From positions 124,001-188,000 of the forward strand of contig JAPDKB010000002.1 in assembly GCA_029258795.1 (NCBI GenBank): a stretch of DNA of 64,000 nt, written 5' to 3'. Positions 32,024-40,752 of the stretch are shown one piece after another; within the stretch, counting starts at the first letter, position 1, and each line of letters begins with the position of its first letter. The DNA comes from an archaeon (GTDB taxonomy: Archaea; EX4484-52; WAPT01). A program made the position numbers and the translations under genes. The notes below the pieces were generated by a model, which saw nothing but the letters and a program-made list of their open reading frames with translations, was not told the DNA's origin and searched no databases.

Positions 32024-32848
32024 ATGTATGGCACCACTCCTTTAATAGACGTTCTGAGAGAGGGTAAGGAGCGCAATCTTTTCAGGGATGAAGGATTCCG
32101 GCGTGTTTGCAGCGAGATAACGGATAGTGTGTACGCGCACATTAAAAAGTTGAGCGATGAAGATGAGCGTGCTTATTATGGGCTTCGAAGGGAACTGGTC
32201 GAGCTTGCTGTCAAAACCGCCGCCTATGAATCTTCCTACGGTAACGAATCCGAAAGGATTGTGAACAAATATAACTTCCATGAGGTTTTCAAGAGCAGCG
32301 CATCAAGGAGGGGGTATGGAGAGCTCCTCTACCTTTTCGTAAAAACTGTAACTCTCACCGAGGGCGGAGACAGAAGCGTTGATTTCCAGCCGGTGGCGGA
32401 TGCTCGCATTCAAACCACCAGTGGAGAGAGATACATCGCATGCTATGCGATGATGGTATCTCACCCCTCCGATCTTGAAGAAAGTGGGGACATGGTTGTG
32501 GAGTATGTTGGGCACATCAAACTGGATCCGAATGATCCGTTTGAAATAGGAGAAATTGGCGTTTATCGGACTTCAAATGAAGTGATGGAGAAGGAGGAAA
32601 TTGAAGATATGTTGGGATGTCCTTACGAAAATGCACGATGTCTTATCAAAATAGCCGGACCGGAGATCTTCTCTCCGGGAGAGGAGATACCAACATATAA
32701 ATATATTGAAAGTCAACTGATCGATAAGCTTGGAGAACACTTGCTTCAATGGATCAAAAAGCTCAGTATAAAGAAGTTCAGAGAGAGATTGCCGCATGTT
32801 TTCATTCCATCATACTCAAATGATGAATACCCGAGGGAGGTGTGGTGA
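32024..32848 (+). CDS. Unknown protein linked to nurA (1)
   Basis: 274 residues, soluble, acidic. The N-terminal 80 residues are helical (YAHIKKLSDEDERAYYGLRRELV), the middle is mixed, with a beta segment near YIACYAMMVSHPSDLEES and VEYVGHIKLDPNDPFEIGEIGVYR, and the C-terminus is helical, ending in IPSYSNDEYPREVW. I recognise no family. It follows nurA by about 55 bp and precedes the next unknown gene by 3 bp, so the two form an operon. Its position between nurA and rad50 suggests, but does not prove, a DNA-end-processing role. Confidence 0.75.
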   Translation: MYGTTPLIDVLREGKERNLFRDEGFRRVCSEITDSVYAHIKKLSDEDERAYYGLRRELVELAVKTAAYESSYGNESERIVNKYNFHEVFKSSASRRGYGELLYLFVKTVTLTEGGDRSVDFQPVADARIQTTSGERYIACYAMMVSHPSDLEESGDMVVEYVGHIKLDPNDPFEIGEIGVYRTSNEVMEKEEIEDMLGCPYENARCLIKIAGPEIFSPGEEIPTYKYIESQLIDKLGEHLLQWIKKLSIKKFRERLPHVFIPSYSNDEYPREVW

Positions 32849-32851
32849 GGT

Positions 32852-33667
32852 ATGGAAAGGAAGGACGGTGTGAGGATAAGCAATGAGGTGTATCGGGAAC
32901 TTCTTCACGGAACCAAGCCCGGAATACCTGAAAGTTCATACATCACGAGGTTTCTGGAGCTTGCAAATGAAGAAGTAAGGAAGGATTTGATGGAAAGTGT
33001 GAGGTACGACTACGGAGGAAACACGGAGTTCCTTTATTTGCTGAGCGGGGTGCTGCTCTCTATTGGCCCAACACCCGAAATGGCAGCAAATGAAATCAAC
33101 ATGTCCGAAAGAGTTTATGCTGAGGTGAAAAATACAGCGGAGTATGCATGGAGGAACAAAATAAAACTCGGAAACTTCGACCTGTATCTTCTCACCCAGA
33201 AGGAAGCGGAGGAACTGGGGATTGAGAGACCGATCGCAGTAATAAGGCACGGAAACAGCTACTTTGTGCCGGTAGAGAAGCTTGATGAGAGCGGTTACTG
33301 GTGCGTTAATCTCTCGAATCTGCGAGAAGGAGCGGTGATCAGATTAAAAGACAATAAGATTTCAATCGAAAAGGCAGAAGCACCGAAATTCTACAACAAG
33401 GACATCACGATAAGTCAGGAGAGCTTCATTCACGAGTTTTACGAGAATTTATCTAGAAGTTTTGCCAGAGAAGAACAATTCCCGGACCTACCACCAGAAA
33501 GAAAAATGTTGAAGGAAGAGAGCAGGGGCAGGAACAGGATATTAGATCCTGCGGAGCACGCGATACTCAAGGGTGAGCATCAGAAGGTTAAAGAGCTTCT
33601 GGAAGGGTACGACAAACCGGTTGATTTCAGCGAGCTCTGGGATGATGAAGAAAGCGGTCATCAGTAA
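32852..33667 (+). CDS. Unknown protein linked to nurA (2)
   Basis: 271 residues, soluble. The first 110 residues are helical (LLSGVLLSIGPTPEMAANEINMS with a helix-turn-helix-like turn), followed by a beta region with PIAVIRHGNSYFVPVEKLD and GAVIRLKDNKISIEKAE, and a charged C-terminal tail (HAILKGEHQKVKELLEGYDK). No family recognised. Strong Shine-Dalgarno GAGGTGTGGTGAGG before ATG 32852. Its stop overlaps the end of rad50 by 7 bp in convergent orientation. Confidence 0.75.
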   Translation: MERKDGVRISNEVYRELLHGTKPGIPESSYITRFLELANEEVRKDLMESVRYDYGGNTEFLYLLSGVLLSIGPTPEMAANEINMSERVYAEVKNTAEYAWRNKIKLGNFDLYLLTQKEAEELGIERPIAVIRHGNSYFVPVEKLDESGYWCVNLSNLREGAVIRLKDNKISIEKAEAPKFYNKDITISQESFIHEFYENLSRSFAREEQFPDLPPERKMLKEESRGRNRILDPAEHAILKGEHQKVKELLEGYDKPVDFSELWDDEESGHQ

Positions 33668-35940
33668 ACTCTCGTGGCTTTCGTCACATCTTTTTTCCCT
33701 TCTCCTCTTTCAAATCTGTAGAGGTGCTCCGCTGCACTTTCCGCAAGCGTTTCATCATGCGTTATGAGTATCACCTGTTTCAGGACTTCAACCGCTCTTT
33801 CTCTGAGCGTTCTGCCCAGCTCTTCAACCGCCTTGCTGTCCAGATTGTGTGTGGGTTCATCCAGAATCATGACCTTGAAGGAAGGAGCGAGCAGGTTGGC
33901 AAGTGCAAGCCTCAGGGTTAGAGCGGCGGTCATTCTCTCTCCTCCAGAAACGAAAGTGTCGGCATCAACCCACACACCCTCGCTGCTGAGAAGCCTTAGC
34001 ACGTAGCCATCCTCCACGAAAAGCTTGACATCCTGATAATCCTCATAAGGATATAGCACTTCCCATATCCTGCTCATCTGGAAGTTGAGGGCAGCGACAA
34101 ATTCTTCCCTTATTTCCACCTGCGCCTTTATGAGCACGTCCTGAAGCTTGATGAGCATCCCAACCTTTTCCTTCAAGCTCTCGATTTCCTCCTCAATCTT
34201 TCGAATGGTTTCTACCCTCTCCTTAATCTCGTTGAGGCGGTGTTCCTTTTCCTTTATCACTTCATTCAGCCTGCTGAGTTCACCTTTCACCGCACCAACC
34301 TTCTGGTTGAGCTCCATCACCACTTTCTCAGCTTCTTTCAGCTCGGCTTCATCAACCTTCAAGCTCATCAATTCCCTTTCAAGTTCGGCAACACCTTTCT
34401 CTATACTTCTTATCCTTCCCGCTTTTTCTATGAGGTCCAGAAGCTTCTCCACCTCTTTAAGCTCCTTCTCAATTTTTTCTTTTTCAACTTCCTTCAACTC
34501 TTTCTCAATCTGCTGAATATTTTTTTCCAAAGAGCCCAGCACCCTCCCACTGTCTTCAACCGATTTTCTCCTTTTTTCTGCCATTTCTGCCATCGATTTC
34601 AGCTTCAGCGCTTCATCCTTTTTCTTTTTCAACTCGTTCAACTCTTCCATAAGCTTTTTCCGCTTTACATTGAGCTCACCAATTTTCCTTCTGAATTCTT
34701 CAATTCTTTTTTCCTTAACCGCAATTAGTTCCTTTTTCTTTGCATATGTTAGCTTGCTCTCACAGACAGGACATGCAGCTTCCGCTTTTTTCAACGCATC
34801 AATGCTTTCTCTTTCATTATCTATGGCCGTCTTGAACATGGATACTTTCTCAATCAGCGACTTCTCCTCCATTTCGAGAGATTTTATAGTATTTTCAATC
34901 TCTTCCACATTTGGCGCTTCCTTTAACTTCTCCTCAAGTTTCCTTATCTCCTCTTCATCCCGCTTTATCTGCTCTTCAATCACGCGCTTTCGGGATTTCA
35001 GAGCTTCAAGCTCTTTTTCCTTCAAGTTAATTTCTTTCAGAGTCCTTTCAAGTTCCGACTTTCTCGCTTCAACTTCATCCTTTTTCTTTTTCTCCAGCTC
35101 CTCTACACTCATTCCATTCCTTTTTATCTCTTCAAGAAGAGCGTTTATCTCACCCTTTAGCGATGAAATTCTGTTGTTCAAGATATCGGCTTTCGCTTTC
35201 TTCTGTTTCAAATCATCCAGTTTGCTTTTTTTGTTTGTCAGCTCGTCTTCCAGCTTTTGGGCTTCTTTTTTCTTCTCCTCCAGCTCCCTTCGTTTTATTT
35301 CCAGATCCTCTTCCATCTTCTTTACATCAACACTTTCCATATCCTTTTTCCATTGAGTGAGCATGCTTTCTTTCGTCTGAATCTCCTTCTTAATGTTGTT
35401 TATTAGGGTTACCAAATTTGACCGTGCGCTCTCTATCTTATCTATCCTCAAAATCTCATCCATCTTGGCTTTTCTTTCAGCCGGTCTGAGGGAGAGAAAA
35501 GCATCTATCCTATTCTGTTCTCCATAAACTATTTGTACGAAAGTGTCGTAATCAACACCCGTGATTTTTTCAACAACTTTGGTAACCTCGTTGGTTTGGG
35601 GTGCCGCCAGAAGCCTGCCATCTTCTCTTATCTCGCTGTGATACGTGCCCTTGTTAATACTGACCTTCCTAACAACTTCGTAAGTTTTCCCGTCTATTTC
35701 CATCCACACTTTAACTTCCGCTTCATGTTTTCGTGTTGGAAACTTCATGACGAGATCCTGAATCTTCAGCTTTCTGGACTGAATGGACGGAGTTGTGCCG
35801 TACAGGCAGAAACAGACGGCTTCAAGCACAGAGCTCTTGCCAGAACCCATTGAGCCAAGAAGACAGTTCACACCCTCTGCGAATTCCAGCTCGCTGTGTA
35901 GATGTGTCTTCCAGTTTTTGAGCTCAACCTTTGTAATCAT
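33661..35940 (-). CDS. rad50: DNA double-strand-break repair ATPase Rad50
   Basis: SMC-like ATPase that partners Mre11. Taking MITKVELKNWKTH as start gives 759 residues. Walker A is GSMGSGKSS at about 29-37, the Q-loop follows, long coiled coils run from about 170 to 620, the zinc hook CPVC is at 390-393, and the signature VSGGERMTAALTLRLALA with Walker B VMILDEPTHNLD are near the C-terminus. The coiled coil is shorter than in eukaryotes but normal for archaea. mre11 is on the same strand but 4.8 kb upstream instead of adjacent. Confidence 0.95.
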   Translation of the reverse strand: MITKVELKNWKTHLHSELEFAEGVNCLLGSMGSGKSSVLEAVCFCLYGTTPSIQSRKLKIQDLVMKFPTRKHEAEVKVWMEIDGKTYEVVRKVSINKGTYHSEIREDGRLLAAPQTNEVTKVVEKITGVDYDTFVQIVYGEQNRIDAFLSLRPAERKAKMDEILRIDKIESARSNLVTLINNIKKEIQTKESMLTQWKKDMESVDVKKMEEDLEIKRRELEEKKKEAQKLEDELTNKKSKLDDLKQKKAKADILNNRISSLKGEINALLEEIKRNGMSVEELEKKKKDEVEARKSELERTLKEINLKEKELEALKSRKRVIEEQIKRDEEEIRKLEEKLKEAPNVEEIENTIKSLEMEEKSLIEKVSMFKTAIDNERESIDALKKAEAACPVCESKLTYAKKKELIAVKEKRIEEFRRKIGELNVKRKKLMEELNELKKKKDEALKLKSMAEMAEKRRKSVEDSGRVLGSLEKNIQQIEKELKEVEKEKIEKELKEVEKLLDLIEKAGRIRSIEKGVAELERELMSLKVDEAELKEAEKVVMELNQKVGAVKGELSRLNEVIKEKEHRLNEIKERVETIRKIEEEIESLKEKVGMLIKLQDVLIKAQVEIREEFVAALNFQMSRIWEVLYPYEDYQDVKLFVEDGYVLRLLSSEGVWVDADTFVSGGERMTAALTLRLALANLLAPSFKVMILDEPTHNLDSKAVEELGRTLRERAVEVLKQVILITHDETLAESAAEHLYRFERGEGKKDVTKATRVY

Positions 35941-35992
35941 ACAATTCCTGATAATCCGCAAAATCTTAAAAACCCTTCACCTTACTCAAAAA

Positions 35993-38900
35993 TCAACTCA
36001 CATCCACACTACAACCATTTCCAGGCAAAAACACCCAGTATGCCTTTCCTTTCTCCAGGGTATCTGGATTTACCCATTTCCCATCTTCAGGTTGCCAGTA
36101 ATACACAAAATTTTTAGGGATATTACATTTCTCCATGATCACTTCCACGCTTTGCCCTGTTCCCGGTATCAAATTCCAACCATTTACCAGCCCAACTCTT
36201 TCAATCTCAAAATCCTTGGGGCTTCCGACAACACAATCTTTTGACGAATACACATAATAACCACGGTTTGGTTGGATCTTTTTATTGCATATGAATGCTT
36301 GTCTCCTGCTATCCCACGTCCAGAAATAACACCCATCACGGCTTTTCAAATCACAGCCCGCGTTCTCAAAATCCTTTACTTCCAACTCGACTGGTGAGGA
36401 AATTAGGTTCCATCCCTGTTTTATCGGTAGCTGAACCACAACCTCTTCTGGTGTGGGAATTTCCGGGGTAATTTCAGGAGGCATTGGGATTTCTGGCTCT
36501 TCTACTTCCCCTTTTTCCTCCTCAGCACAGGTCACACAGTAATAATACTCATGTCCTCTGGAATCCTTACACGGCTTATCAAGCTTTACATAATTGCCTC
36601 TTCCATCACACTCATATTCCCAAATTTCCACTGATCCGCACCAGTATTCATTTCCGTACTCTTGTTTGCAAGAAATAAACTCTTTGATTTCTTTTTTCTC
36701 TTCAGCTCCACCTTCGGAGGACTCTTTTTCACTTTCGCCACCCGTATTATCGCTCTTACTATCCTTCTCTGAAGCTGCTGAAGACTCTAGAAGGAGTGTT
36801 ACGCTGCATTTGGTGTATATTATATTGCATATTTCCGTGCCGCTGAAACTGCATGCGCCATCCACATCATAGAGCATTATCATACTATCGTACTGACGGT
36901 CAGGTTGGATAGAAAGAACCTTTATTTTTATTCCGCCCACCTCTGCACTCTCCCCTTCACTCAGCTCAAGAGCAGATTTCTGGTCGTTTACTCTAACACC
37001 CATTTTTGCGAATAATCCTTCCCTTAATCCCTCGTCTTCCCACCTATGTTTTTCAGTATTTTTATATTCAGCAACGGCAACCAAAGACAGCATTATTTCC
37101 TTGCCACCAAATTCCATCTTTTTGTCTTGGTTGCATGATATTGTTAGTGTTTTTAAGTTACCGCCCTCGTTCGTATCTACACCTTTTTGAGTTTCTTGAT
37201 TTTTATTCTCTTCGGATTTTTCGGGCCCGTTTTCGCACTCTCGCTTCTCCACAACCCACTTCGTATTTGTTATCTCGTAATGGCATTTTCCTTTTTTAAT
37301 CTTCCAGATTTTACCCTTGCATTCATATTTTCTGTATTCCATCTTTCTCTCCGTAATTTTACAATTACCATCAGTTCTAACTCTTGTGTTTGAGGTAGAG
37401 TACCACTTACTCGGTGGGCAATCCTTATCCTTGCTGCACCGCATAGACTGCTTATTTTGATCTCCTTTTTCATTTTCCTTTCTTTCTTCTCCACCACTCT
37501 TCCTTTCACTTCCCTCTGAACCGCTTCCGCAACCCAAGCGCTTAACTTTTATTTCTACATACCCGTCCAAATAATCTATTTTGCATATCTCACCCTCCCC
37601 ACCTTTAGAACATACACCGTTTCCCGAATCATAGTATTCAACGTAATAATCCTCCTTAGGTTCCAAGGAAAGTACCTTGAACTCCCAGTCGCCTTCTCTG
37701 AAAACATTACCTTCTCTTACCGTATGGGTGTGTGTAGACTTTTCGTCAAAGACAAAGATATCCGTAAGCAGACCTTCTTCAGCCCAATCAATTTTCTCAG
37801 TGTCCACTTGTTTGAAGATGGACATCAATTGAATCTCGACACTTTTCCCTTCCAATTCAATTTTCTTTCTTTCAAACATCCGAATTTTAACTGTTTTCTC
37901 GCATTCGGATTTTGCTGGCTCTGATCCCACGTCAACCCAGCGCTTTCTGTATACTACCATGCAACGACCGCCATGATAATGAACATACTCCCCAACACAT
38001 CTGTATTTTTTGTAAACTTCCAGCCTTTGTTTTTTCATAACATTTCCCTTACGTACCGTTCTATACACATCCGTCGGATACCAACCGCTCTTACCACAGT
38101 CAGAGGCTCTCCAGCACCTTTTTCTAGGATAATCTGTTATGTTGACTTTTATTTTTGCTTTTGAAACATATTTTCTGCCTGCCTCTACACTTACTTCAAT
38201 TTCATTATCCTCATAAATGGCTGGCAGACTGTCTCTACATACGACTTCTTTCATCTCGTTTACCTTCAGAAATCTCGGATAATTGATAGTATCGCATGTG
38301 ACTCCGTTGAGGCGAAGAGTATATTCTGTATTGACGGACCCTGTATTTTTCAACTTTACTCTGATATCGAATTCTCTCCATAGCTCATCCCATCTAACCC
38401 TGATCTCCTTGGGCTCCACATCCATAATCTCCACTCTGTTATTACAACCATATCTTATTTCAAATTCATTTTTCATTTCATCAATAGAAGTTCCAGCTAT
38501 ATACCACCAATAGTCATAGAGAGGCCTATACTTACCTTTATACCATACCCAACTTATATGTGGTTGCAGGTAAGCAACATCTTCCTCGCCATCCATCATC
38601 ACCATTACCCAATGTTTTGGTAGTGAGCTAGTTCGCGTCGGGCACCTCAGCACATCCCATTTAGTCCCACAACTATCCGTCCAAGTTTCAACATAATCGC
38701 ACACAGTGTTTATGCAATCTTCTCTAAGTTTTCTGTCGCTATTCCATTTCGCAGAATACACACATTCCTCCGGATTTCTCTTTCTGATTTCGGGTGGTTT
38801 AACTTCTTTCTCGACCACTTCCAGTTTTATTTTAGCACTCTGATCATTTTTATTATAACATTTGGCATCCAAAAGTGTGACTTTTAAATCAAAATTATAT

Positions 38901-39799
38901 CCTTCAGCAACTGCGTGTCCTCCCTTATCTAGAATTGCAACATCCGAAAATTTATCAAACTTAAATCTGTACTTTCTGTTACGATTCCACCAGGAAGTAC
39001 ATCTCCATAAACAATCCTTTCCCAAAAACTCGATTGTGAAGGAAACTCCATTAAGAGTAACGGTTTTTCTTTCATGAACTCTTTCAAACTCAACTATGAT
39101 TTCTTTTCCTTCTAACCCATTATTGCTCGTATCTCCTGATTTGGATGGTTCTCCCGGTCCCGATGTTTCTTCTGGAGGTTCCGCGTAAGCAAATTTCACA
39201 TAATCAACTTTTATCTCAACATAATGATCATGCATATTACAATATTGCTTGCTTAAATCCTCAATTACTATCTTTAAATCTACTTCTTTTCCCGCGTACT
39301 TTGAAACATCTACCGAATACTCGCCTGATTTTTTATGGCCTTTTACTCCAGGTGTGTGGAACTTTAATACCCACTCATCATTTATTTTTATTCCAGTATA
39401 CCCTCCATACTCCTTTTCAACAACTTCCACATATGTTACCAGATACTTGGCGTTCTTAGGAACGTAGACTCTTTGTTTTAGCCCCGCTTCACCACAATAA
39501 CCTCCTTCACCATTAGTTCCCGATATAATTATTGCTTTTCCGTCCTTTATAGATATCTCTCCAGGCACATCGTTAGTTGTGCACCCAGAAGTTGGTACGT
39601 TATCACAAGAATCTATGGGTCTCTCAAATTTTTCCCAGCCTTTGCCATCGTTCAATCCATCATTGGGGTCAGAAAAATCATAGTTAACTATTCCCTCTAA
39701 CGAGGTACTTGATGAAAAACTCAGTGATGGGAACATAAGCGCTACAATAAATATTATCGATAAGTATATCGCCATCTGATTAAGGTTAGAACGGCACAT
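35993..39799 (-). CDS. Large secreted modular cysteine-rich protein
   Basis: 1268 residues with a signal peptide (about 9-31). An N-terminal domain resembles a galactose-binding/jelly-roll carbohydrate module (YDFSDPNDGLNDGKGWEKF to DYVKFAYAEPP). Then two module types alternate: a beta module (KTVTLNGVSFTIEF, KKIELEGKSVEIQL, KKMEFGGKEIMLSL) and a Cys module (CWRASDCGKSGWYPT, CSKDKDCPPSKWYST). The C-terminus has two GWNLI repeats (KQGWNLISSPV, VNGWNLIPGTG), seen in many secreted microbial proteins. No C-terminal membrane anchor. A GAGGGGG Shine-Dalgarno precedes the ATG. Cell-surface or extracellular binding role is inferred. Confidence 0.8.
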   Translation of the reverse strand: MCRSNLNQMAIYLSIIFIVALMFPSLSFSSSTSLEGIVNYDFSDPNDGLNDGKGWEKFERPIDSCDNVPTSGCTTNDVPGEISIKDGKAIIISGTNGEGGYCGEAGLKQRVYVPKNAKYLVTYVEVVEKEYGGYTGIKINDEWVLKFHTPGVKGHKKSGEYSVDVSKYAGKEVDLKIVIEDLSKQYCNMHDHYVEIKVDYVKFAYAEPPEETSGPGEPSKSGDTSNNGLEGKEIIVEFERVHERKTVTLNGVSFTIEFLGKDCLWRCTSWWNRNRKYRFKFDKFSDVAILDKGGHAVAEGYNFDLKVTLLDAKCYNKNDQSAKIKLEVVEKEVKPPEIRKRNPEECVYSAKWNSDRKLREDCINTVCDYVETWTDSCGTKWDVLRCPTRTSSLPKHWVMVMMDGEEDVAYLQPHISWVWYKGKYRPLYDYWWYIAGTSIDEMKNEFEIRYGCNNRVEIMDVEPKEIRVRWDELWREFDIRVKLKNTGSVNTEYTLRLNGVTCDTINYPRFLKVNEMKEVVCRDSLPAIYEDNEIEVSVEAGRKYVSKAKIKVNITDYPRKRCWRASDCGKSGWYPTDVYRTVRKGNVMKKQRLEVYKKYRCVGEYVHYHGGRCMVVYRKRWVDVGSEPAKSECEKTVKIRMFERKKIELEGKSVEIQLMSIFKQVDTEKIDWAEEGLLTDIFVFDEKSTHTHTVREGNVFREGDWEFKVLSLEPKEDYYVEYYDSGNGVCSKGGEGEICKIDYLDGYVEIKVKRLGCGSGSEGSERKSGGEERKENEKGDQNKQSMRCSKDKDCPPSKWYSTSNTRVRTDGNCKITERKMEYRKYECKGKIWKIKKGKCHYEITNTKWVVEKRECENGPEKSEENKNQETQKGVDTNEGGNLKTLTISCNQDKKMEFGGKEIMLSLVAVAEYKNTEKHRWEDEGLREGLFAKMGVRVNDQKSALELSEGESAEVGGIKIKVLSIQPDRQYDSMIMLYDVDGACSFSGTEICNIIYTKCSVTLLLESSAASEKDSKSDNTGGESEKESSEGGAEEKKEIKEFISCKQEYGNEYWCGSVEIWEYECDGRGNYVKLDKPCKDSRGHEYYYCVTCAEEEKGEVEEPEIPMPPEITPEIPTPEEVVVQLPIKQGWNLISSPVELEVKDFENAGCDLKSRDGCYFWTWDSRRQAFICNKKIQPNRGYYVYSSKDCVVGSPKDFEIERVGLVNGWNLIPGTGQSVEVIMEKCNIPKNFVYYWQPEDGKWVNPDTLEKGKAYWVFLPGNGCSVDVS

Positions 39800-39920
39800 A
39801 TAAACCGCCCCCTCGTAAATAGTATTTCAATTGTATGGCTATTGCCTGATTATCCATATATTTTTTCCCTCTATATATATTTTTCTATTTTCCCTTAAGA
39901 GACCGTTTTAATAAGCACGT

Positions 39921-40275
39921 CCCCTTTAACAACATTCCACTAAAACATAACCTCTATTGCACCACAAACCAAGCAAATACAGAACACGCTTAACCAATAA
40001 TTGCCATCCAATCTCAAACTACAGGCAATTATTAAAATTAAACTTCATAGTCATAAACTTAAAAGATCTGAACACCTGCTCCACACAATTTTTCTTTCCA
40101 AAAGTTACACGTTTCATTTTAATTCCATCCTTCTACAAAACCTGCTTATAACACGCATTTAACATCTGCAGCATCATTATGAAATATCGTGTGTTGTTAA
40201 CCTTTACCCTGCTTTCATCCATAGCAATACGTGTTCTATCTTTTCTTTTCCATTTTAACTTTAAAGCTACGCGGT
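39921..40275 (-). pseudogene. Decayed transposase copy of the 16.6-kb insertion sequence
   Basis: On the minus strand the translation reads TRIAMDESRVKVNN, then after a gap CYKQVL-stop-KDGIKMKRVTFGKKN and CVEQVFRSFKFMTMKF, and KRVLYLLGLWC. These match CIAIDETKLRVNQ, CYEQV ... GVRWRHETFGRRN, CIEHVFRSFKFFTMRF and KRVLYLLELWC of the intact transposase. About 45 codons including the second catalytic Asp are deleted, and stop codons and frameshifts interrupt the rest. This remnant accounts for most of the 570-bp gap between 39800 and 40375. The rest is AT-rich upstream sequence of the surface gene. Confidence 0.85.
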
Positions 40276-40375
40276 TCATCTTTAATTGAAAATTGATCGT
40301 TGTTATCTCGAAAAATAAAAATGGAAAAAAAGAAAACGTTCCTACACTTTCAAATCTACATCTCTACATCCGGAT

Positions 40376-40663
40376 TCACTTCTTAAAAGCTTCCACGAGG
40401 TTCAGCAGCGCTCCAACCACAACGAACACTGCTCCAAGCGCTGCCAGTACACCCTGCACCTGTGTTATTGTCTGGGCAGAACCCTGAGCCACTGCCGCAA
40501 ACACTCCGATAGCAGCGGCCATGAAAAACAGCATTGCTGCTACCGTAAAGTACTTCCAGTCAAGCTTCGGCAATGCGCTGTACTTCCAGAGCACACCGAG
40601 CACTGCTATTACGAGGAGTGCTCCAAGAGGTGTAGCCATTGTAAGCAAGTTTTCCACCGCCAT
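40376..40663 (-). CDS. Small membrane protein with three predicted segments
   Basis: 95 residues with three hydrophobic stretches: about 13-27 (GALLVIAVLGVLWKY), 38-58 (YFTVAAMLFFMAAAIGVFAAV) and 70-88 (GVLAALGAVFVVVGALLNL), ending in EAFKK. It is Ala/Val/Gly-rich. No family recognised. It has its own promoter with a palindromic upstream motif that is shared with the signal peptidase gene. Confidence 0.7.
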   Translation of the reverse strand: MAVENLLTMATPLGALLVIAVLGVLWKYSALPKLDWKYFTVAAMLFFMAAAIGVFAAVAQGSAQTITQVQGVLAALGAVFVVVGALLNLVEAFKK

Positions 40664-40693
40664 TTTATCACCTGTTGTTTAGTGAGCTTTTAA

Positions 40694-40744
40694 TTCCTTT
40701 TATATGTTTTTCACCTTTCAGGCAATTACATCGTTTATTGACGA
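40694..40744 (-). promoter_or_regulatory. Promoter of small membrane protein with upstream palindrome
   Basis: On the minus strand TCGTCAATAAACGA (40744-40731) is followed by exactly 25 bp and then a TATA element ATATAAAAGG (40705-40696). The first half mirrors the motif at 9211-9224 with one base different in the centre. The start codon at 40663 is about 35 bp downstream of the TATA. Confidence 0.55.
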
Positions 40745-40752
40745 ATATAGAA

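Noticed and set aside
32852-33667. HerA-type translocase next to nurA
   Set aside because: Neither unknown protein has a Walker A motif, so HerA is not encoded here.
34148-35356. Long plus-strand Ser/Phe-rich frames opposite rad50
   Set aside because: Antisense of a coiled-coil (Glu/Lys-rich) gene always reads as Ser/Phe/Leu-rich frames. No independent support.
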